Assembly (NCBI GenBank): GCA_003576535.1
Contig: QXCQ01000189.1
Location: forward strand, 1-59,866
Direction of reading: 5' to 3'
DNA: 59,866 nt
Source: Nakamurella silvestris
GTDB taxonomy: Bacteria > Actinomycetota > Actinomycetes > Mycobacteriales > Nakamurellaceae
The notes beneath the pieces were generated by a model. That model was not told where the DNA came from. It saw only the letters and a program-made list of their open reading frames with translations, and made no database searches. Shown piece after piece: positions 49,130 to 59,814 of this stretch. The position numbers and the translations under genes are program-made. The number at the start of each line of letters is the position of its first letter. The first letter of the stretch is position 1.

Positions 49130-50071
49130 GTGACCGTCCTGCGCATCGTATTCGCCGGTACCCCGGCCCCGGCGCTGCCCTCCCTGGAGGCCCTGCTGAA
49201 CTCCGGGCACGAGATCCTCGCGGTGATCACGCGCCCGCCGGCCCGTGCGGGCCGCGGGCGTCAGCTCGTCGACAGCGAGGTCTCGGTGCTGGCCCAGCAG
49301 GCCGGGATCCCGGTGCTCACCCCGGTGAGCGCCCGCGACCCGGAGTTCCTCGCCACCCTCACCGGCCTGGCCCCAGACGCGGCCGCGGTGGTCGCCTACG
49401 GTGCCCTGCTGCCGCAGACGGTCCTCGACGTGCCGACCCACGGGTGGATCAACCTGCACTTCTCGCTGCTCCCGGCCTGGCGCGGGGCGGCCCCGGTCGC
49501 CGCCGCCATCCGGGCCGGTGACGAGATCACCGGTGCCAGCACCTTCGCCCTGGAGGCGGGTCTGGACACCGGGCCGGTCTACGGCACGGTCACCGAGACG
49601 ATCCGGCCCACCGACACCACCGGCGATCTGCTCGACCGGCTGTCCGTCTCGGGGGCCGCGCTGCTGCGGGCGACCCTGGACGGGATCGAGGCCGGCACCC
49701 TGACCCCGGTCCCGCAGCCCGCCGACGGGGTGAGCCACGTCGGCAAGATCACCGTCGCCGACGCCCAGGTGCACTGGGACCACCCGGCGATGGCGATCGA
49801 TCGACTCATCCGCTCGTGCACCCCCGAACCCGGGTCGTGGACCACCTTCCGCGGTGAACGGCTCGGGCTCGGCCCGGCAGCACCCGTCGAGGCCCTGCCG
49901 GACCGGGTCCTGGCACCCGGTGAACTGCAGATCGGGAAGAAGGAGGTCCTGGTCGGAACCGGGACCACCCCGTTGCGCCTGGGCACCGTCCGCCCGCCCG
50001 GCAAACAGGCCATGGCCGCGGCCGACTGGGCCCGAGGCAGCCGACCGAACGAACACGAAGGACTGACATGA
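49130..50071 (+). CDS. fmt: Methionyl-tRNA formyltransferase
   Basis: 313-aa enzyme that formylates initiator Met-tRNA using 10-formyl-THF. Catalytic region [17 protein letters not shown] (about residues 106-122) with Asn, His and following Asp; linker and C-terminal OB-like domain. GTG 49130 is chosen although GAGG is only 2 bp upstream; no better start is seen. It overlaps rsmB by ATGA. Confidence 0.93.
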   Translation: MTVLRIVFAGTPAPALPSLEALLNSGHEILAVITRPPARAGRGRQLVDSEVSVLAQQAGIPVLTPVSARDPEFLATLTGLAPDAAAVVAYGALLPQTVLDVPTHGWINLHFSLLPAWRGAAPVAAAIRAGDEITGASTFALEAGLDTGPVYGTVTETIRPTDTTGDLLDRLSVSGAALLRATLDGIEAGTLTPVPQPADGVSHVGKITVADAQVHWDHPAMAIDRLIRSCTPEPGSWTTFRGERLGLGPAAPVEALPDRVLAPGELQIGKKEVLVGTGTTPLRLGTVRPPGKQAMAAADWARGSRPNEHEGLT

Positions 50072-51486
50072 CCCCTCCCAGCCAGCCGCCCGGCCGCAGC
50101 CCCCGCCGCGGTCCGTCGGGACCGCCACGCCGTCCGGACACCCGTCAGCCGCCGGTGGTCGACCAGGCCAGGCAGGCGGCCGCCGACCTCCTCAATGCCG
50201 TCCGCCAGGACGGGGCCTACGCCAACCTGGCGCTGCCCCGCATCCTGGCTCAGAAGGGTCTGTCCGGGCGTGACGCCGCCCTGGCCACCGAACTCGCCTA
50301 CGGCACCTGCCGGGCGATGGGCCTGCTCGACGCCGTCATCTCCCAGGGCACCGACCGGCCGCTGGCCGACCTGGACGGCCAGGTGCTCGACGCCCTGCGT
50401 CTGGGGGCCTACCAGCTGCTGCGGACCAGGATTCCCCCGCACGCGGCGATCAACACCACAGTCGACCTGGTGCGTGGAGGCCCCCGTCCCGGGGCGGCCG
50501 GGTTCGTCAACGCCGTGCTGCGCCGGGTGTCCGAGCGGGACGAACAGGCCTGGATCGACTTCCTCGCGCCGTCCTTCGACGAGGACCCGGTGGGGTACCT
50601 GGCCGTGTCGACCGCCCACCCGCGCTGGATCGCCGAGGCCTTGGCCGACTCCCTCGACGGCAGTGACGGCGAACTCGCCGCCGCGCTCGAGGCCGACGAC
50701 AGCCGTCCGGGGGTGCACCTGATCGCCCGCCCCGGGCTGGTGACCCAGGCGGAGCTGATCGCCGAGTCCGACGGCACGGCCGCCGACTTCTCCCCGTACG
50801 GGGTCTACCTCACCGACGGGGACCCGGCACGGGTGCCCGCCGTCGCCGACGGCCGGGCGGCCGTTCAGGACGAGGGCTCCCAGCTCGTCACCCTGGCCCT
50901 GGCCGGGGCGCCGCTGACCGGTTCGGACAGCCGTTGGCTCGACCTCGCGGCCGGACCCGGCGGCAAGGCGGCGATCCTCGGGTCGTTGGCCGCCCAGCGC
51001 GGGGCGACACTGGACGCCGTCGAGATCACCCCGCACCGGGCCGAACTGGTGCGTGGCACCGTGCGTGGCCTTCCGGTCACCGTGCACACCGCCGACGGAC
51101 GCGACCCGGGTCTGCCCGAGGGCAGTTTCGACCGGGTGCTGCTGGACGCCCCGTGCACGGGTCTCGGGGCCTTGCGTCGTCGGCCCGAGGCCCGGTGGCG
51201 GCGGTCCCCGGACGATGTGGGCTCCCTGGTGAAACTGCAGCGGGAGCTGCTGGAGTCCGCGGCCCGGCTGGTCCGGCCCGGTGGGCTGATCGGCTACGTC
51301 ACCTGCTCACCGCACCTGGACGAGACCGCGGGGATCGTGCGTCGTCGGCCGAAGAACCTGGATCTGGTGGACGTGCGCCCGTACTTCCCCGGGGTGCCGG
51401 AACTGGGTGAGGGACCCACGGTGCAGCTGTGGCCGCACCGGCAGGGCACCGACGCCATGTTCCTGGCCCTGTTCCAGCGCCGCTGA
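50068..51486 (+). CDS. rsmB: 16S rRNA m5C967 methyltransferase (RsmB/Sun)
   Basis: 472-aa SAM-dependent RNA cytosine-5 methyltransferase. An N-terminal NusB-like RNA-binding domain (about 30-165) precedes the Rossmann domain ([29 protein letters not shown]). Both catalytic cysteines are visible, in DAPCTG and [10 protein letters not shown]. The Arg/Pro-rich first 30 residues are extra. Co-translated with fmt; followed by a family D palindrome. Confidence 0.92.
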   Translation: MTPPSQPPGRSPRRGPSGPPRRPDTRQPPVVDQARQAAADLLNAVRQDGAYANLALPRILAQKGLSGRDAALATELAYGTCRAMGLLDAVISQGTDRPLADLDGQVLDALRLGAYQLLRTRIPPHAAINTTVDLVRGGPRPGAAGFVNAVLRRVSERDEQAWIDFLAPSFDEDPVGYLAVSTAHPRWIAEALADSLDGSDGELAAALEADDSRPGVHLIARPGLVTQAELIAESDGTAADFSPYGVYLTDGDPARVPAVADGRAAVQDEGSQLVTLALAGAPLTGSDSRWLDLAAGPGGKAAILGSLAAQRGATLDAVEITPHRAELVRGTVRGLPVTVHTADGRDPGLPEGSFDRVLLDAPCTGLGALRRRPEARWRRSPDDVGSLVKLQRELLESAARLVRPGGLIGYVTCSPHLDETAGIVRRRPKNLDLVDVRPYFPGVPELGEGPTVQLWPHRQGTDAMFLALFQRR

Positions 51487-51489
51487 CCC

Positions 51490-51544
51490 CCCGCGAGTGG
51501 ACCGCCGCACCCCAATTTCGGGGGTGTGGCGGTCCACTCGCGGG
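51490..51544. terminator. Family D palindrome behind rsmB
   Basis: 17-bp perfect arms CCCGCGAGTGGACCGCC and GGCGGTCCACTCGCGGG with an inner CACCCC/GGGGTG stem. Highly similar to the element at 21896-21950. It lies between rsmB and rpe. Confidence 0.65.
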
Positions 51545-51562
51545 TAGATAAGGTGGTCAATC

Positions 51563-52225
51563 GTGAGCACACTTATCGCACCGTCCATCCTCAGCGCCGA
51601 CTTCGCCCGCCTGGCGGATGCCACCGAGCTCATCAAAGATGCCGACTGGCTGCACTTCGACGTGATGGACAACCACTTCGTGCCCAACCTCACATTCGGG
51701 GTGCCGGTGATGAAAGCGGTCCACGCGGTCACCGATCTGCCCATCGACGCGCACCTGATGATCGAGGACCCGGACCGCTGGGCGATCGACTACGCCGAGG
51801 CCGGCGCCCACAACGTCACGGTCCACGCCGAGGCCGTCCGTGACCCGATCACGGTCGCCAAGAACCTGCGGGCGGCCGGTTCCCTCGCGGGTCTGTCGTT
51901 GAAGCCCGGTACCGATCTGGCCGACTGGTCGGAGGTGTTACCGCATTTCGACACCCTGTTGATCATGACGGTGGAGCCCGGATTCGGCGGTCAGGCCTTC
52001 ATCACGGACATGCTGGACAAGATCCGCAGTGCCCGCCGTCTGGTCGACACCGGACACCTGAAACTCCTCATCGAGGTCGACGGCGGCATCGCCGCGGACA
52101 CCATCGAGGCCGCCGCCGAGGCCGGTGCGGACTGTTTCGTCGCCGGCTCCGCCGTCTTCGGCGCGGCCGATCCCGCAGCCGCCATCGCGGCCCTGCGCGC
52201 GAAGGCCGCGGCCGCCCGGGCCTGA
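51563..52225 (+). CDS. rpe: Ribulose-phosphate 3-epimerase
   Basis: 220-aa TIM-barrel enzyme of the pentose phosphate pathway. Metal-site motifs are present: [16 protein letters not shown], the DAHLMIEDP strand, [10 protein letters not shown], and EVDGGI near the end. GTG start. Its own transcription unit is suggested by the palindrome upstream; the riboflavin operon, which uses ribulose 5-phosphate, starts 148 bp downstream. Confidence 0.95.
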   Translation: MSTLIAPSILSADFARLADATELIKDADWLHFDVMDNHFVPNLTFGVPVMKAVHAVTDLPIDAHLMIEDPDRWAIDYAEAGAHNVTVHAEAVRDPITVAKNLRAAGSLAGLSLKPGTDLADWSEVLPHFDTLLIMTVEPGFGGQAFITDMLDKIRSARRLVDTGHLKLLIEVDGGIAADTIEAAAEAGADCFVAGSAVFGAADPAAAIAALRAKAAAARA

Positions 52226-52372
52226 CGCCGGGAACGATCCGGGGCCCTGCCGTTGTTGTCGTGGGGGAGTATGGAAGTGAACACCATCCCCGGTCCCACA
52301 GCGGCGACGCCGACCGGGGGCAGGAACCTGCCCGGCAGCGGGCACCGGAGCAACACACTGGAAGGACGGACG

Positions 52373-53053
52373 ATGTTCACCGGAATCGTGGAGGAACTCG
52401 GCGAGGTCGTCGAACTGAGCCTGACCCCGGGAGGCAGCGACGCCCGCCTCACCGTGCGCGGGCCGAAGGTCACCTCCGACGCCGGGCACGGCGACTCGAT
52501 CTGCGTCTCCGGAGTCTGTCTGACCGTCATCGAACAGGGTGACGGCACCTTCGCGGCCGACGTGATGGCCGAGACCCTGCTCCGCACCACCGTGGGCGGC
52601 CTGCAGGCCGGCGACCGGGTGAACCTCGAGCGGTCGGTCACCCCCGCGACCCGGTTGGGCGGCCATGTCGTCCAGGGGCACGTGGACGGTGTCGGCACCA
52701 TCACCTCGCGGATCCAGCACGAGGCCTACGACGAGGTCCGGATCGCCGTCGACCCCACGGTGGGCAGGTACGTGGCAGGCAAGGGCGCCATCGCGGTGGA
52801 CGGAATCTCGCTGACCGTCATCGACGTCGACGACACCGACACCGGTGCGGAGTTCTCGCTGGGGATCATCCCCGAGACCCGGGCCGCCACGACCCTGGGC
52901 CACCGGCCGGTGGGCGCGCAGGTCAACATCGAGATCGACGTGATGGCCAAGTACGTCGAGAGGCTGTTGACCGGGCACCCCGGTTCGGCCGGAACCGGTA
53001 CGGCGGCCACCGATGTCGAGGGAACCGAAGCCACGAAGGCGGAACAGCGATGA
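52373..53053 (+). CDS. ribE: Riboflavin synthase alpha chain
   Basis: 226 aa: dismutation of 6,7-dimethyl-8-ribityllumazine. The MFTGIVEE start and two tandem lumazine-binding barrels (each with a conserved VSGVCLTV- or VDGISLTV-type strand) are clear. About 25 extra residues, rich in Gly, Thr and Ala, form the C-terminal tail. GGAAGGA precedes the ATG. The 147-bp leader shows no recognisable FMN riboswitch. Confidence 0.93.
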   Translation: MFTGIVEELGEVVELSLTPGGSDARLTVRGPKVTSDAGHGDSICVSGVCLTVIEQGDGTFAADVMAETLLRTTVGGLQAGDRVNLERSVTPATRLGGHVVQGHVDGVGTITSRIQHEAYDEVRIAVDPTVGRYVAGKGAIAVDGISLTVIDVDDTDTGAEFSLGIIPETRAATTLGHRPVGAQVNIEIDVMAKYVERLLTGHPGSAGTGTAATDVEGTEATKAEQR

Positions 53054-54303
53054 CCACGCAGCAGAGCACCGAGCTTGAATTCACCTTCGACACGATCGAT
53101 CGGGCCATCGCCGACATCGCCGCGGGCAAGGCCGTGGTGGTCGTCGACGACGAGGACCGCGAGAACGAAGGGGACCTGATCTTCGCGGCCGAACTGGCCA
53201 CCCCGGAGCTCGTCGCCTTCATGGTGCGCTACTCCTCCGGTGTGATCTGTGTGCCGATGGAGGGTGCGGACTGCGACCGCCTCGACCTCCCGCCGATGGT
53301 CCGCGTCAACACCGACCCCAAGGGCACCGCCTACACCGTCTCGGTGGACGTCAAGGAGGGTGTCACCACCGGCATCTCCGCGAAGGAGCGGGCGATGACC
53401 ATCCGTGCCCTTGCCGCGGTGGACACCGAGTCCGGCGACTTCTCCCGCCCCGGACACGTCTTCCCGCTGCGTGCCCGCGAGGGTGGGGTGCTGACCCGTC
53501 CCGGGCACACCGAGGCCGCGGTGGACCTGGCCAAGCTGGCCGGTCTGCGGCCGGCCGGTGCCATCGGCGAGATCGTCAACGACGACGGCTCGATGTCCCG
53601 GCTGCCCCAGCTGCGGGTGTTCGCCGCCGAGCACGGACTTGCCCTGATCACCATCGCCGATCTCATCGCCTACCGCGGGCGGACCGAGATCCAGGTCGAC
53701 CGGGTGGCCGATGCGCGCCTCCCCCTGCCGAACGGCGAGTTCCGGGCCATCGGCTACCTGCACAAGATCACCGGCAAGGAACTGATCGCCCTGGTCCACG
53801 GCGACATCGGCGACGGGGAGAACATTCTCGTCCGGGTGCACTCCGAGTGCCTCACCGGTGACGTGCTCGGCTCCCTGCGGTGCGACTGCGGACCGCAGCT
53901 GCATGCCGCCCTGGATGCCGTGGTGGCCGAGGGCAGGGGAGTGGTGCTCTACATCCGCGGTCACGAGGGCCGGGGGATCGGGCTGCTGCAGAAGCTGCGC
54001 GCCTACGAGCTGCAGGACCAGGGGGCGGACACGGTGGATGCCAACCTCAACCTCGGGCTGCCCGCCGATGCCAGGAACTACGGGGCCGGTGCCCAGGTGC
54101 TGGCCGATCTCGGGATCCGGTCGATGCGGCTGCTGACCAACAACCCGGCCAAACGGGCCGGTCTGGAGGGTTACGGTCTGCGGATCGTCGGCCGGGTAGC
54201 CCTGCCGGTGCACGAGAACCCGGAGAACCGGGTCTACCTGCAGACCAAACGGGACCGGATGGGTCACGTCCTGGGACTGGCCGACAGCGCGGACCTGCGA
54301 TGA
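53050..54303 (+). CDS. ribBA: Bifunctional DHBP synthase / GTP cyclohydrolase II
   Basis: 417 aa. Domain one (1-210) is 3,4-dihydroxy-2-butanone-4-phosphate synthase with the [16 protein letters not shown] acidic loop. Domain two is GTP cyclohydrolase II with zinc cysteines in [20 protein letters not shown] and the [12 protein letters not shown] motif. It provides both riboflavin precursors. Overlaps ribE and ribH by ATGA. RibD is not present in this window. Confidence 0.96.
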   Translation: MTTQQSTELEFTFDTIDRAIADIAAGKAVVVVDDEDRENEGDLIFAAELATPELVAFMVRYSSGVICVPMEGADCDRLDLPPMVRVNTDPKGTAYTVSVDVKEGVTTGISAKERAMTIRALAAVDTESGDFSRPGHVFPLRAREGGVLTRPGHTEAAVDLAKLAGLRPAGAIGEIVNDDGSMSRLPQLRVFAAEHGLALITIADLIAYRGRTEIQVDRVADARLPLPNGEFRAIGYLHKITGKELIALVHGDIGDGENILVRVHSECLTGDVLGSLRCDCGPQLHAALDAVVAEGRGVVLYIRGHEGRGIGLLQKLRAYELQDQGADTVDANLNLGLPADARNYGAGAQVLADLGIRSMRLLTNNPAKRAGLEGYGLRIVGRVALPVHENPENRVYLQTKRDRMGHVLGLADSADLR

Positions 54304-54809
54304 GCGGCGACGGACGTCCCGAGCTCCGGGTCGCCCCGGCCCCGAACCTGCGGGTCGGGATCGTGCTGACCGAATGGAACTCCGAGGTCACCGAGATCCT
54401 GCTGGAACGGGCGCTCGCCGTCGCCGCCGAGGCGGGGACCCGCACCCCCACCGTGGTCCGGGTGCCCGGCGCGGTCGAGCTGCCGGTCGTCGCGCAGCAG
54501 TTGAGCACGAACCACGATGCCGTCGTGGCCCTTGGCCTGGTGGTTCAGGGGGGCACCCCACATTTCGAGTACGTTTGTGATGCGGTCACCTACGGGTTGA
54601 CCAGAGTGTCCTTGGACAGCGGTGTCCCGGTCGGCAACGGTGTCCTCACCTGTCTGACCATGGATCAGGCCTGGGATCGTTCGGGCAGGCCGGGGTCCAA
54701 GGAGGACAAGGGTGCCGAGGCCATGGCCGCAGCCCTCGCCACGGCGAAGGTCCTCAAGGATTTGAAGACTCCGAGTACAAGAGTGGGGTTCGGTTCAGAT
54801 GTCGGCTAG
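54300..54809 (+). CDS. ribH: 6,7-dimethyl-8-ribityllumazine synthase
   Basis: 169-aa lumazine synthase condensing DHBP with the ribityl pyrimidine. Conserved words: [50 protein letters not shown] and a late NGVLTCLT strand. The frame is open far upstream inside ribBA, but ATG 54300 gives the family's normal N-terminus. The end overlaps the PH-domain protein gene by 11 bp. Confidence 0.94.
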   Translation: MSGDGRPELRVAPAPNLRVGIVLTEWNSEVTEILLERALAVAAEAGTRTPTVVRVPGAVELPVVAQQLSTNHDAVVALGLVVQGGTPHFEYVCDAVTYGLTRVSLDSGVPVGNGVLTCLTMDQAWDRSGRPGSKEDKGAEAMAAALATAKVLKDLKTPSTRVGFGSDVG

Positions 54810-55383
54810 TTACCTGTTGCAGATTCGTCCGCGCAAGATCTCGATCATGGCGATCGTCGCCGCGGTCGCCGTGGTCAGCACGATGACCTTCGTCGGTCTG
54901 ACCCTCGTCCGGGACGAGGGGATCATGCGTCAGGACGGCGTGTACTTCCGTACCGCCGATGCGGTATCGATGGTGCTGCTCGGGCTGCTGGCCGCCGGCG
55001 GGATCCTGCTCCTGGCCCGCCCGCGTATCCGGGTGGACGCCACGGGCGTCCGGGTGCGGAACGTGTTCTCGGAGAAGTTCGTGCCGTGGGAGATCATCGA
55101 GCGGGTGGCCTTCCCGGAGAGTTCGCCGTGGGCCCAGCTGATCCTGGCCGATGACGAGTACATCTCCGTCATGGCCATCCAGGCGATGGACAAACAACGC
55201 GCCGTCGTCTCCCTCAAGCAGGTGCGTGACCTGCAGGCCTCCTACGGCCCGCCGCCGAAGGTCAAGGCCGTGGTGCCGTTGGCGCCGGAGCCCTACCGGG
55301 AGCTCGGCCGGTTGGAGCGGATCGACCAGGAGATGCTCGCCCGTGGGCCGAAGACCAAGAAGCGGTCCGGATCGCGCAGTTGA
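54799..55383 (+). CDS. Membrane PH-domain protein
   Basis: 194 aa with two hydrophobic helices (near 19-36 and 55-73) and a C-terminal bacterial PH-like domain (RIRVDATGVRVRNVFSEKFVPWEIIERVAFP). Genes of this kind are frequent behind ribH in actinobacteria; function is unknown. C-terminus basic (KTKKRSGSRS). Confidence 0.75.
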   Translation: MSASYLLQIRPRKISIMAIVAAVAVVSTMTFVGLTLVRDEGIMRQDGVYFRTADAVSMVLLGLLAAGGILLLARPRIRVDATGVRVRNVFSEKFVPWEIIERVAFPESSPWAQLILADDEYISVMAIQAMDKQRAVVSLKQVRDLQASYGPPPKVKAVVPLAPEPYRELGRLERIDQEMLARGPKTKKRSGSRS

Positions 55384-56150
55384 GCAGCGCGCAGGCGAGT
55401 TCGGACCTGGAGCTGGCCGCCGACCTGGTCCGTCGGGCCGGTGCCTTGGCCGACCGGCTGTTGCTGCAGGGCCTGTCGGTGGCGGAGAAGACCAGCATCT
55501 CCGATGTGGTCTCCAATGCCGACGCCGCCGCCGAGGCCTACATCGCGGGCAGACTCGCCGAGGCCCGGCCGGATGACGGCATGGTCGGCGAGGAGGGTGC
55601 GGCCGCCCCGGGACGTCGCACCTGGTACATCGACCCCGTCGACGGCACCTACAACTTCGTCTCCGGGCTGCCGGCCTGGTGCAGCGCCGTCGCCCTGGTC
55701 GACGCCGATCGGGTGTTGCTGGGTGCGGTGTACCAGCCGCGGACCGACGAACTCTGGCTCGGCGGTGTCGGCAGCCCGACGACGGTGAACGGTGTGCCGG
55801 TGCCGCCCCTGGTGGACCGGCCGCTGGCCGAGATCTCCATCGCCACCTACCTGCATCCGCCGCGGATGGCCGATGCCGGGATCCGCGAACCGCTGTGGGG
55901 CGCGATCGCCGGCGCGGCGGCGCTGCGGATGATCGGATCGGGCTCGGTGGAACTCGCCGCTGTCGCCGGCGGCCGCATCGGACTGTGGATCGCCGTGGAC
56001 GCCCCCGACTGGGACTGGTTCCCGGGGGCCGCACTGGTCGAGGCGGCGGGGGGCGTCACCCAGGTGCTTCAGCACCGGGGTCACCGGTTCCACCTGGCCG
56101 GCCCGCCCACGGCGGTGGCCGACGCGCGCGCACGGCTCCTCGCCGCCTGA
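55380..56150 (+). CDS. Inositol monophosphatase family protein
   Basis: 256 aa, TTG start overlapping the previous stop. Mg-site residues are visible: VGEEGA, DPVDGTYNFVSG and WDWFPGAALVEAAGG. May be an inositol-1-phosphatase, or a histidinol-phosphatase of the HisN type, which shares the fold; sequence alone does not separate them. Separated from the DUF1844 gene by the hairpin at 56172-56230. Confidence 0.85.
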   Translation: MSSAQASSDLELAADLVRRAGALADRLLLQGLSVAEKTSISDVVSNADAAAEAYIAGRLAEARPDDGMVGEEGAAAPGRRTWYIDPVDGTYNFVSGLPAWCSAVALVDADRVLLGAVYQPRTDELWLGGVGSPTTVNGVPVPPLVDRPLAEISIATYLHPPRMADAGIREPLWGAIAGAAALRMIGSGSVELAAVAGGRIGLWIAVDAPDWDWFPGAALVEAAGGVTQVLQHRGHRFHLAGPPTAVADARARLLAA

Positions 56151-56171
56151 GCAACCGGCTTCAGACCTCCT

Positions 56172-56230
56172 CGCAGGTGCACCCTCACCCCTGATCGTCG
56201 TCCGATCACGTGGCGAGGATGCACCCTGCG
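56172..56230. terminator. Bidirectional terminator between convergent genes
   Basis: CGCAGGTGCACCCTC against GAGGATGCACCCTGCG (one bulge, one mismatch) with an inner perfect stem TGATCG-TCGTC-CGATCA. Confidence 0.6.
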
Positions 56231-56234
56231 GGCG

Positions 56235-56729
56235 TCAGTGGTGGTGGGAGGACTTGCCGGACTCTCCCGGACCCTGCCCCGGCGCATCCGGGAAGATCGA
56301 GTACTCGCGGAACGCCCCCTGCAGGCCGGACAGTCCGTCCCGGAAGGCGGCGGCGTGCGGGCCGAGGTCGGGGGCCGCGGCGTTGACCAGACCGGCCAGC
56401 GCCGTGATGAGCTGACGTGCCTCGTCCAGGTCCCGGTGCGCGGGGTTGTCCGGGTCGGTGTCGCCCAGGCCCAACTGCTCGGCCGCGGCGCTCATCAACA
56501 GGACCGCGGCCCGGCTGATCACCTCGATCGCCTGGATGTCGTGCAGATCACGTACGTCGTCACCGTGGAAATGCGGTGCACCCGCGGACCCCTGCTGGTC
56601 CGACAGGGGTTGCGCGGCAGCGTCTTCGAACCTGCTGGTGCTGGTCCCCTCGCTGATGGTCGGAGTATCGTCGCTGGTCGCGCGAATGGTGTGGGTTGGC
56701 TCTTGGTCGGTCACATGTTGTATTGTCAT
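56235..56729 (-). CDS. DUF1844 family protein
   Basis: 164 aa. The conserved block [24 protein letters not shown] followed by [16 protein letters not shown] is the DUF1844 signature; the gene is divergent from infC as in many actinobacteria. The N-terminal 65 residues are acidic and low complexity; the C-terminus ends in HHH. Function unknown. ATG 56729 is the likely start. Confidence 0.85.
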   Translation of the reverse strand: MTIQHVTDQEPTHTIRATSDDTPTISEGTSTSRFEDAAAQPLSDQQGSAGAPHFHGDDVRDLHDIQAIEVISRAAVLLMSAAAEQLGLGDTDPDNPAHRDLDEARQLITALAGLVNAAAPDLGPHAAAFRDGLSGLQGAFREYSIFPDAPGQGPGESGKSSHHH

Positions 56730-56897
56730 TCCTGCGACCACCTCCTGCACCATCGGGGGTAGCAAGTGGAGCCCGACTCCCACCCGAGTTGCCTTTGGCG
56801 GCCGGGTACGGTCACACCGTGAGGCCCGATCGTTCCTCGATCGCTCCTTGTGGTGACGTACATCCGGCGCGAGCTGGCTGTCGACTGGTCATCGGGT

Positions 56898-56926
56898 CCC
56901 CGCTTGCGCTACGCAGCGGGGCTTTT
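56898..56926 (+). terminator. Intrinsic terminator/attenuator in the infC leader
   Basis: Stem CCCCGC-T-TGCG, loop CTA, CGCA-GCGGGG, followed at once by CTTTTT. It is the best U-tract terminator seen in the window and lies about 60 bp before infC. An upstream segment (56823-56830, GGCCCGAT) can pair with ATCGGGTC at 56891-56898, which touches the stem, so attenuation as for infC/rpmI/rplT leaders is plausible. Confidence 0.65.
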
Positions 56927-56986
56927 TGTATTTCCCTTGACTGCGGGTTGGCACAGGCAGCTTTCACCGTCTTTCAGGAGGATTTC

Positions 56987-57988
<1,002 letters not shown>

Positions 57989-58011
57989 TTTTTTCTGCCA
58001 GATGTGCACCT

Positions 58012-58038
58012 GTTCCCGGGTCGTTCAGACCCGGGAAC
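58012..58038 (+). promoter_or_regulatory. Long perfect hairpin between infC and rpmI
   Basis: GTTCCCGGGTC-GTTCA-GACCCGGGAAC, 11-bp perfect stem with a 5-base loop, 24 bases past the infC stop. No U-tract after it. It may be an RNA-processing or autoregulatory element rather than a terminator, since rpmI and rplT are normally on the same transcript. Confidence 0.5.
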
Positions 58039-58115
58039 GACATACCCCTGCCAACGCCTGTTGGCGCCCGGGTGGTTCGCAAGGACCACACGGGATTGAA
58101 CTCAGCGAGGATGAC

Positions 58116-58310
58116 ATGCCGAAGCAAAAGACCCACTCGGGGATGAAGAAGCGGGTGAAGATCACCGGATCTGGGAAGTTGATCCGCGAGCAGGCCAACA
58201 AGCGCCACCTGCTCGAGGTCAAGTCCTCCCGCCGGACACGTCGTCTCGACGGCACCGTCGACGTTGCCAAGGTTGACGTGCCTCGCGTGCGCCGCATGCT
58301 CGGAATCTGA
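58116..58310 (+). CDS. rpmI: Ribosomal protein bL35
   Basis: 64 aa, start [20 protein letters not shown], typical [16 protein letters not shown] core. GAGG site 5 bp before ATG. rplT follows after 103 bp. Confidence 0.96.
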   Translation: MPKQKTHSGMKKRVKITGSGKLIREQANKRHLLEVKSSRRTRRLDGTVDVAKVDVPRVRRMLGI

Positions 58311-58413
58311 CACCAGAACCGAGCTCTTCCGGCGGCCGCGAACGGCCGCCCCCTTTGATAATTGATTCCCCGGTGTGGATTTCGCTGGGCAGAAGTAGAA
58401 AGACAGGTGTGCC

Positions 58414-58794
58414 ATGGCACGCGTCAAAAGAGCAGTCAACGCGGCGAAGAAGCGCCGGGTAATCCTGGAGCGCGCCTCCGGATACCGCGGTCAGCGCTCG
58501 CGCTTGTACCGCAAGGCCAAAGAGCAGGTCCTGCACTCGCTCAACTACGCCTACAACGACCGTCGCAAGCGCAAGGGCGATTTCCGCAAGCTGTGGATCA
58601 CCCGTATCAACGCTGCGGCCCGTGCGCATGGCATGACCTACAACCGCTTCATCCAGGGTCTGCAGCTGGCCGGCGTCGAGGTCGACCGCAAGGTCCTCGC
58701 CGAGCTCGCCGTGCACGACGAGGCGACCTTCGCCGCTCTGGTCAAGCTTGCCCGTGAGGCCGTTCCGGTCGTTTCTAACGGCAGCGCGGCCTGA
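58414..58794 (+). CDS. rplT: Ribosomal protein bL20
   Basis: 126 aa, [20 protein letters not shown] start and the basic N-terminal extension, [18 protein letters not shown] core. Ordinary length. In other bacteria L20 regulates the infC-rpmI-rplT leader; the attenuator-like leader here could serve that, which is inference. Confidence 0.97.
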   Translation: MARVKRAVNAAKKRRVILERASGYRGQRSRLYRKAKEQVLHSLNYAYNDRRKRKGDFRKLWITRINAAARAHGMTYNRFIQGLQLAGVEVDRKVLAELAVHDEATFAALVKLAREAVPVVSNGSAA

Positions 58795-58827
58795 GCGCCG
58801 ATCAGCGCCCCCGAAAGCCTTCTCGCC

Positions 58828-58857
58828 GACGCCCGACCGGAGATCCGGCCGGGCGTC
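58828..58857 (+). terminator. Hairpin behind rplT
   Basis: GACGCCCG and CGGGCGTC arms with inner CCGG/CCGG pairing, 33 bp past the rplT stop; no U-tract. Confidence 0.5.
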
Positions 58858-58955
58858 CGGCGTTTCAGGGGCGAGACGCATCCGGGCTGCCGCCGACCCG
58901 TTCGGCCTCGGCCGCACGGGACGCCGAGTTCCGCCCGAGCTCGGACGACGACCTG

Positions 58956-59804
58956 GTGGACGGTGCTCTCGGTGAGCGCAGCAGCCGGATCGCCTCGGCC
59001 CACCGGCTGCTCCGTCGCAGTCGTCGGGTAGAGGCGCGGGAGTTCCTCGCCGAAGGCGTGCAGGCCGTCACCGAGGCCATCGCCTACGCCAAGGAGGAGC
59101 CGGGTTCGGTTCTGGAGCTGTACGTCACCGCTGATGCGGGACAGCGCCACGTCGAGCTGGTCCGGGCCGCCTTCGCGGCCGGGGTCGAGGTGACCCAGGT
59201 CACCACCCGGGCGGCGTCCTTCCTGTCGGACACCCAGGCTCCGCAGGGCATCGTCGCGCGTTGCCGGATGATCGACGTCTCCGTCGCCGAGGCGATCGGT
59301 TCCGCCCCGAAGTCGGTGGCGGTGCTGGTCAATGCCAACGATCCGGGTAACGCCGGAACCGTGGTGCGGTTGGCCGATGCCTCCGGCGCCGACGCGGTGA
59401 TCTTCGCCGGCGAATCGGTGGACGCCTTCAACCCGAAGGCCGTCCGTGCCTCCGCCGGGTCGATCTTCCACCTTCCGCTGGCTCGGGCGACCGATGTCTC
59501 GGAGCTGCTGGTGGAGCTGGCCGCGGCCGGACTCAACCTGGTGGCCACCACCGGTGCGGCCGAGGTCGATCTGGACACCGCAGGCGACGACGGCCTGCTG
59601 GATCTGCCGACGGCATGGCTGTTCGGTTCCGAGGCGCACGGCCTCCCCGAGCACGTCATCGCGGCGGCCGACGTGGCCCTCAAGGTGCCGATCCACGGCA
59701 AGGCGGAATCGTTGAACCTGGCGACCGCCGCTGCGGTCTGCCTCTACGCGACGGCCTCGGCCCATCGCCGGGCGGCCAAGGTCCAGGACCAGACTCACGC
59801 CTGA
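58956..59804 (+). CDS. TrmH/SpoU-family RNA 2'-O-methyltransferase
   Basis: 282 aa from GTG 58956. N-terminal substrate-binding domain (VEAREFLAEGVQAVTEAI), then the SPOUT knotted fold with VNANDPGNAGTVVRLADASGAD, LFGSEAHGLP and VPIHGKAESLNLATAAAVCLY, which are SpoU motifs 1-3. Target (23S rRNA or tRNA) unknown. A usual neighbour of rplT in actinobacteria. Start codon is the least certain part; no strong ribosome-binding site. Confidence 0.9.
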   Translation: MDGALGERSSRIASAHRLLRRSRRVEAREFLAEGVQAVTEAIAYAKEEPGSVLELYVTADAGQRHVELVRAAFAAGVEVTQVTTRAASFLSDTQAPQGIVARCRMIDVSVAEAIGSAPKSVAVLVNANDPGNAGTVVRLADASGADAVIFAGESVDAFNPKAVRASAGSIFHLPLARATDVSELLVELAAAGLNLVATTGAAEVDLDTAGDDGLLDLPTAWLFGSEAHGLPEHVIAAADVALKVPIHGKAESLNLATAAAVCLYATASAHRRAAKVQDQTHA

Positions 59805-59814
59805 CCCCCATCTT

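Noticed and set aside
52226-52372. FMN riboswitch before ribE
   Set aside because: The conserved RFN words were looked for and not found; the leader has a single GTGAAC but no matching stems. ribE may be controlled otherwise.
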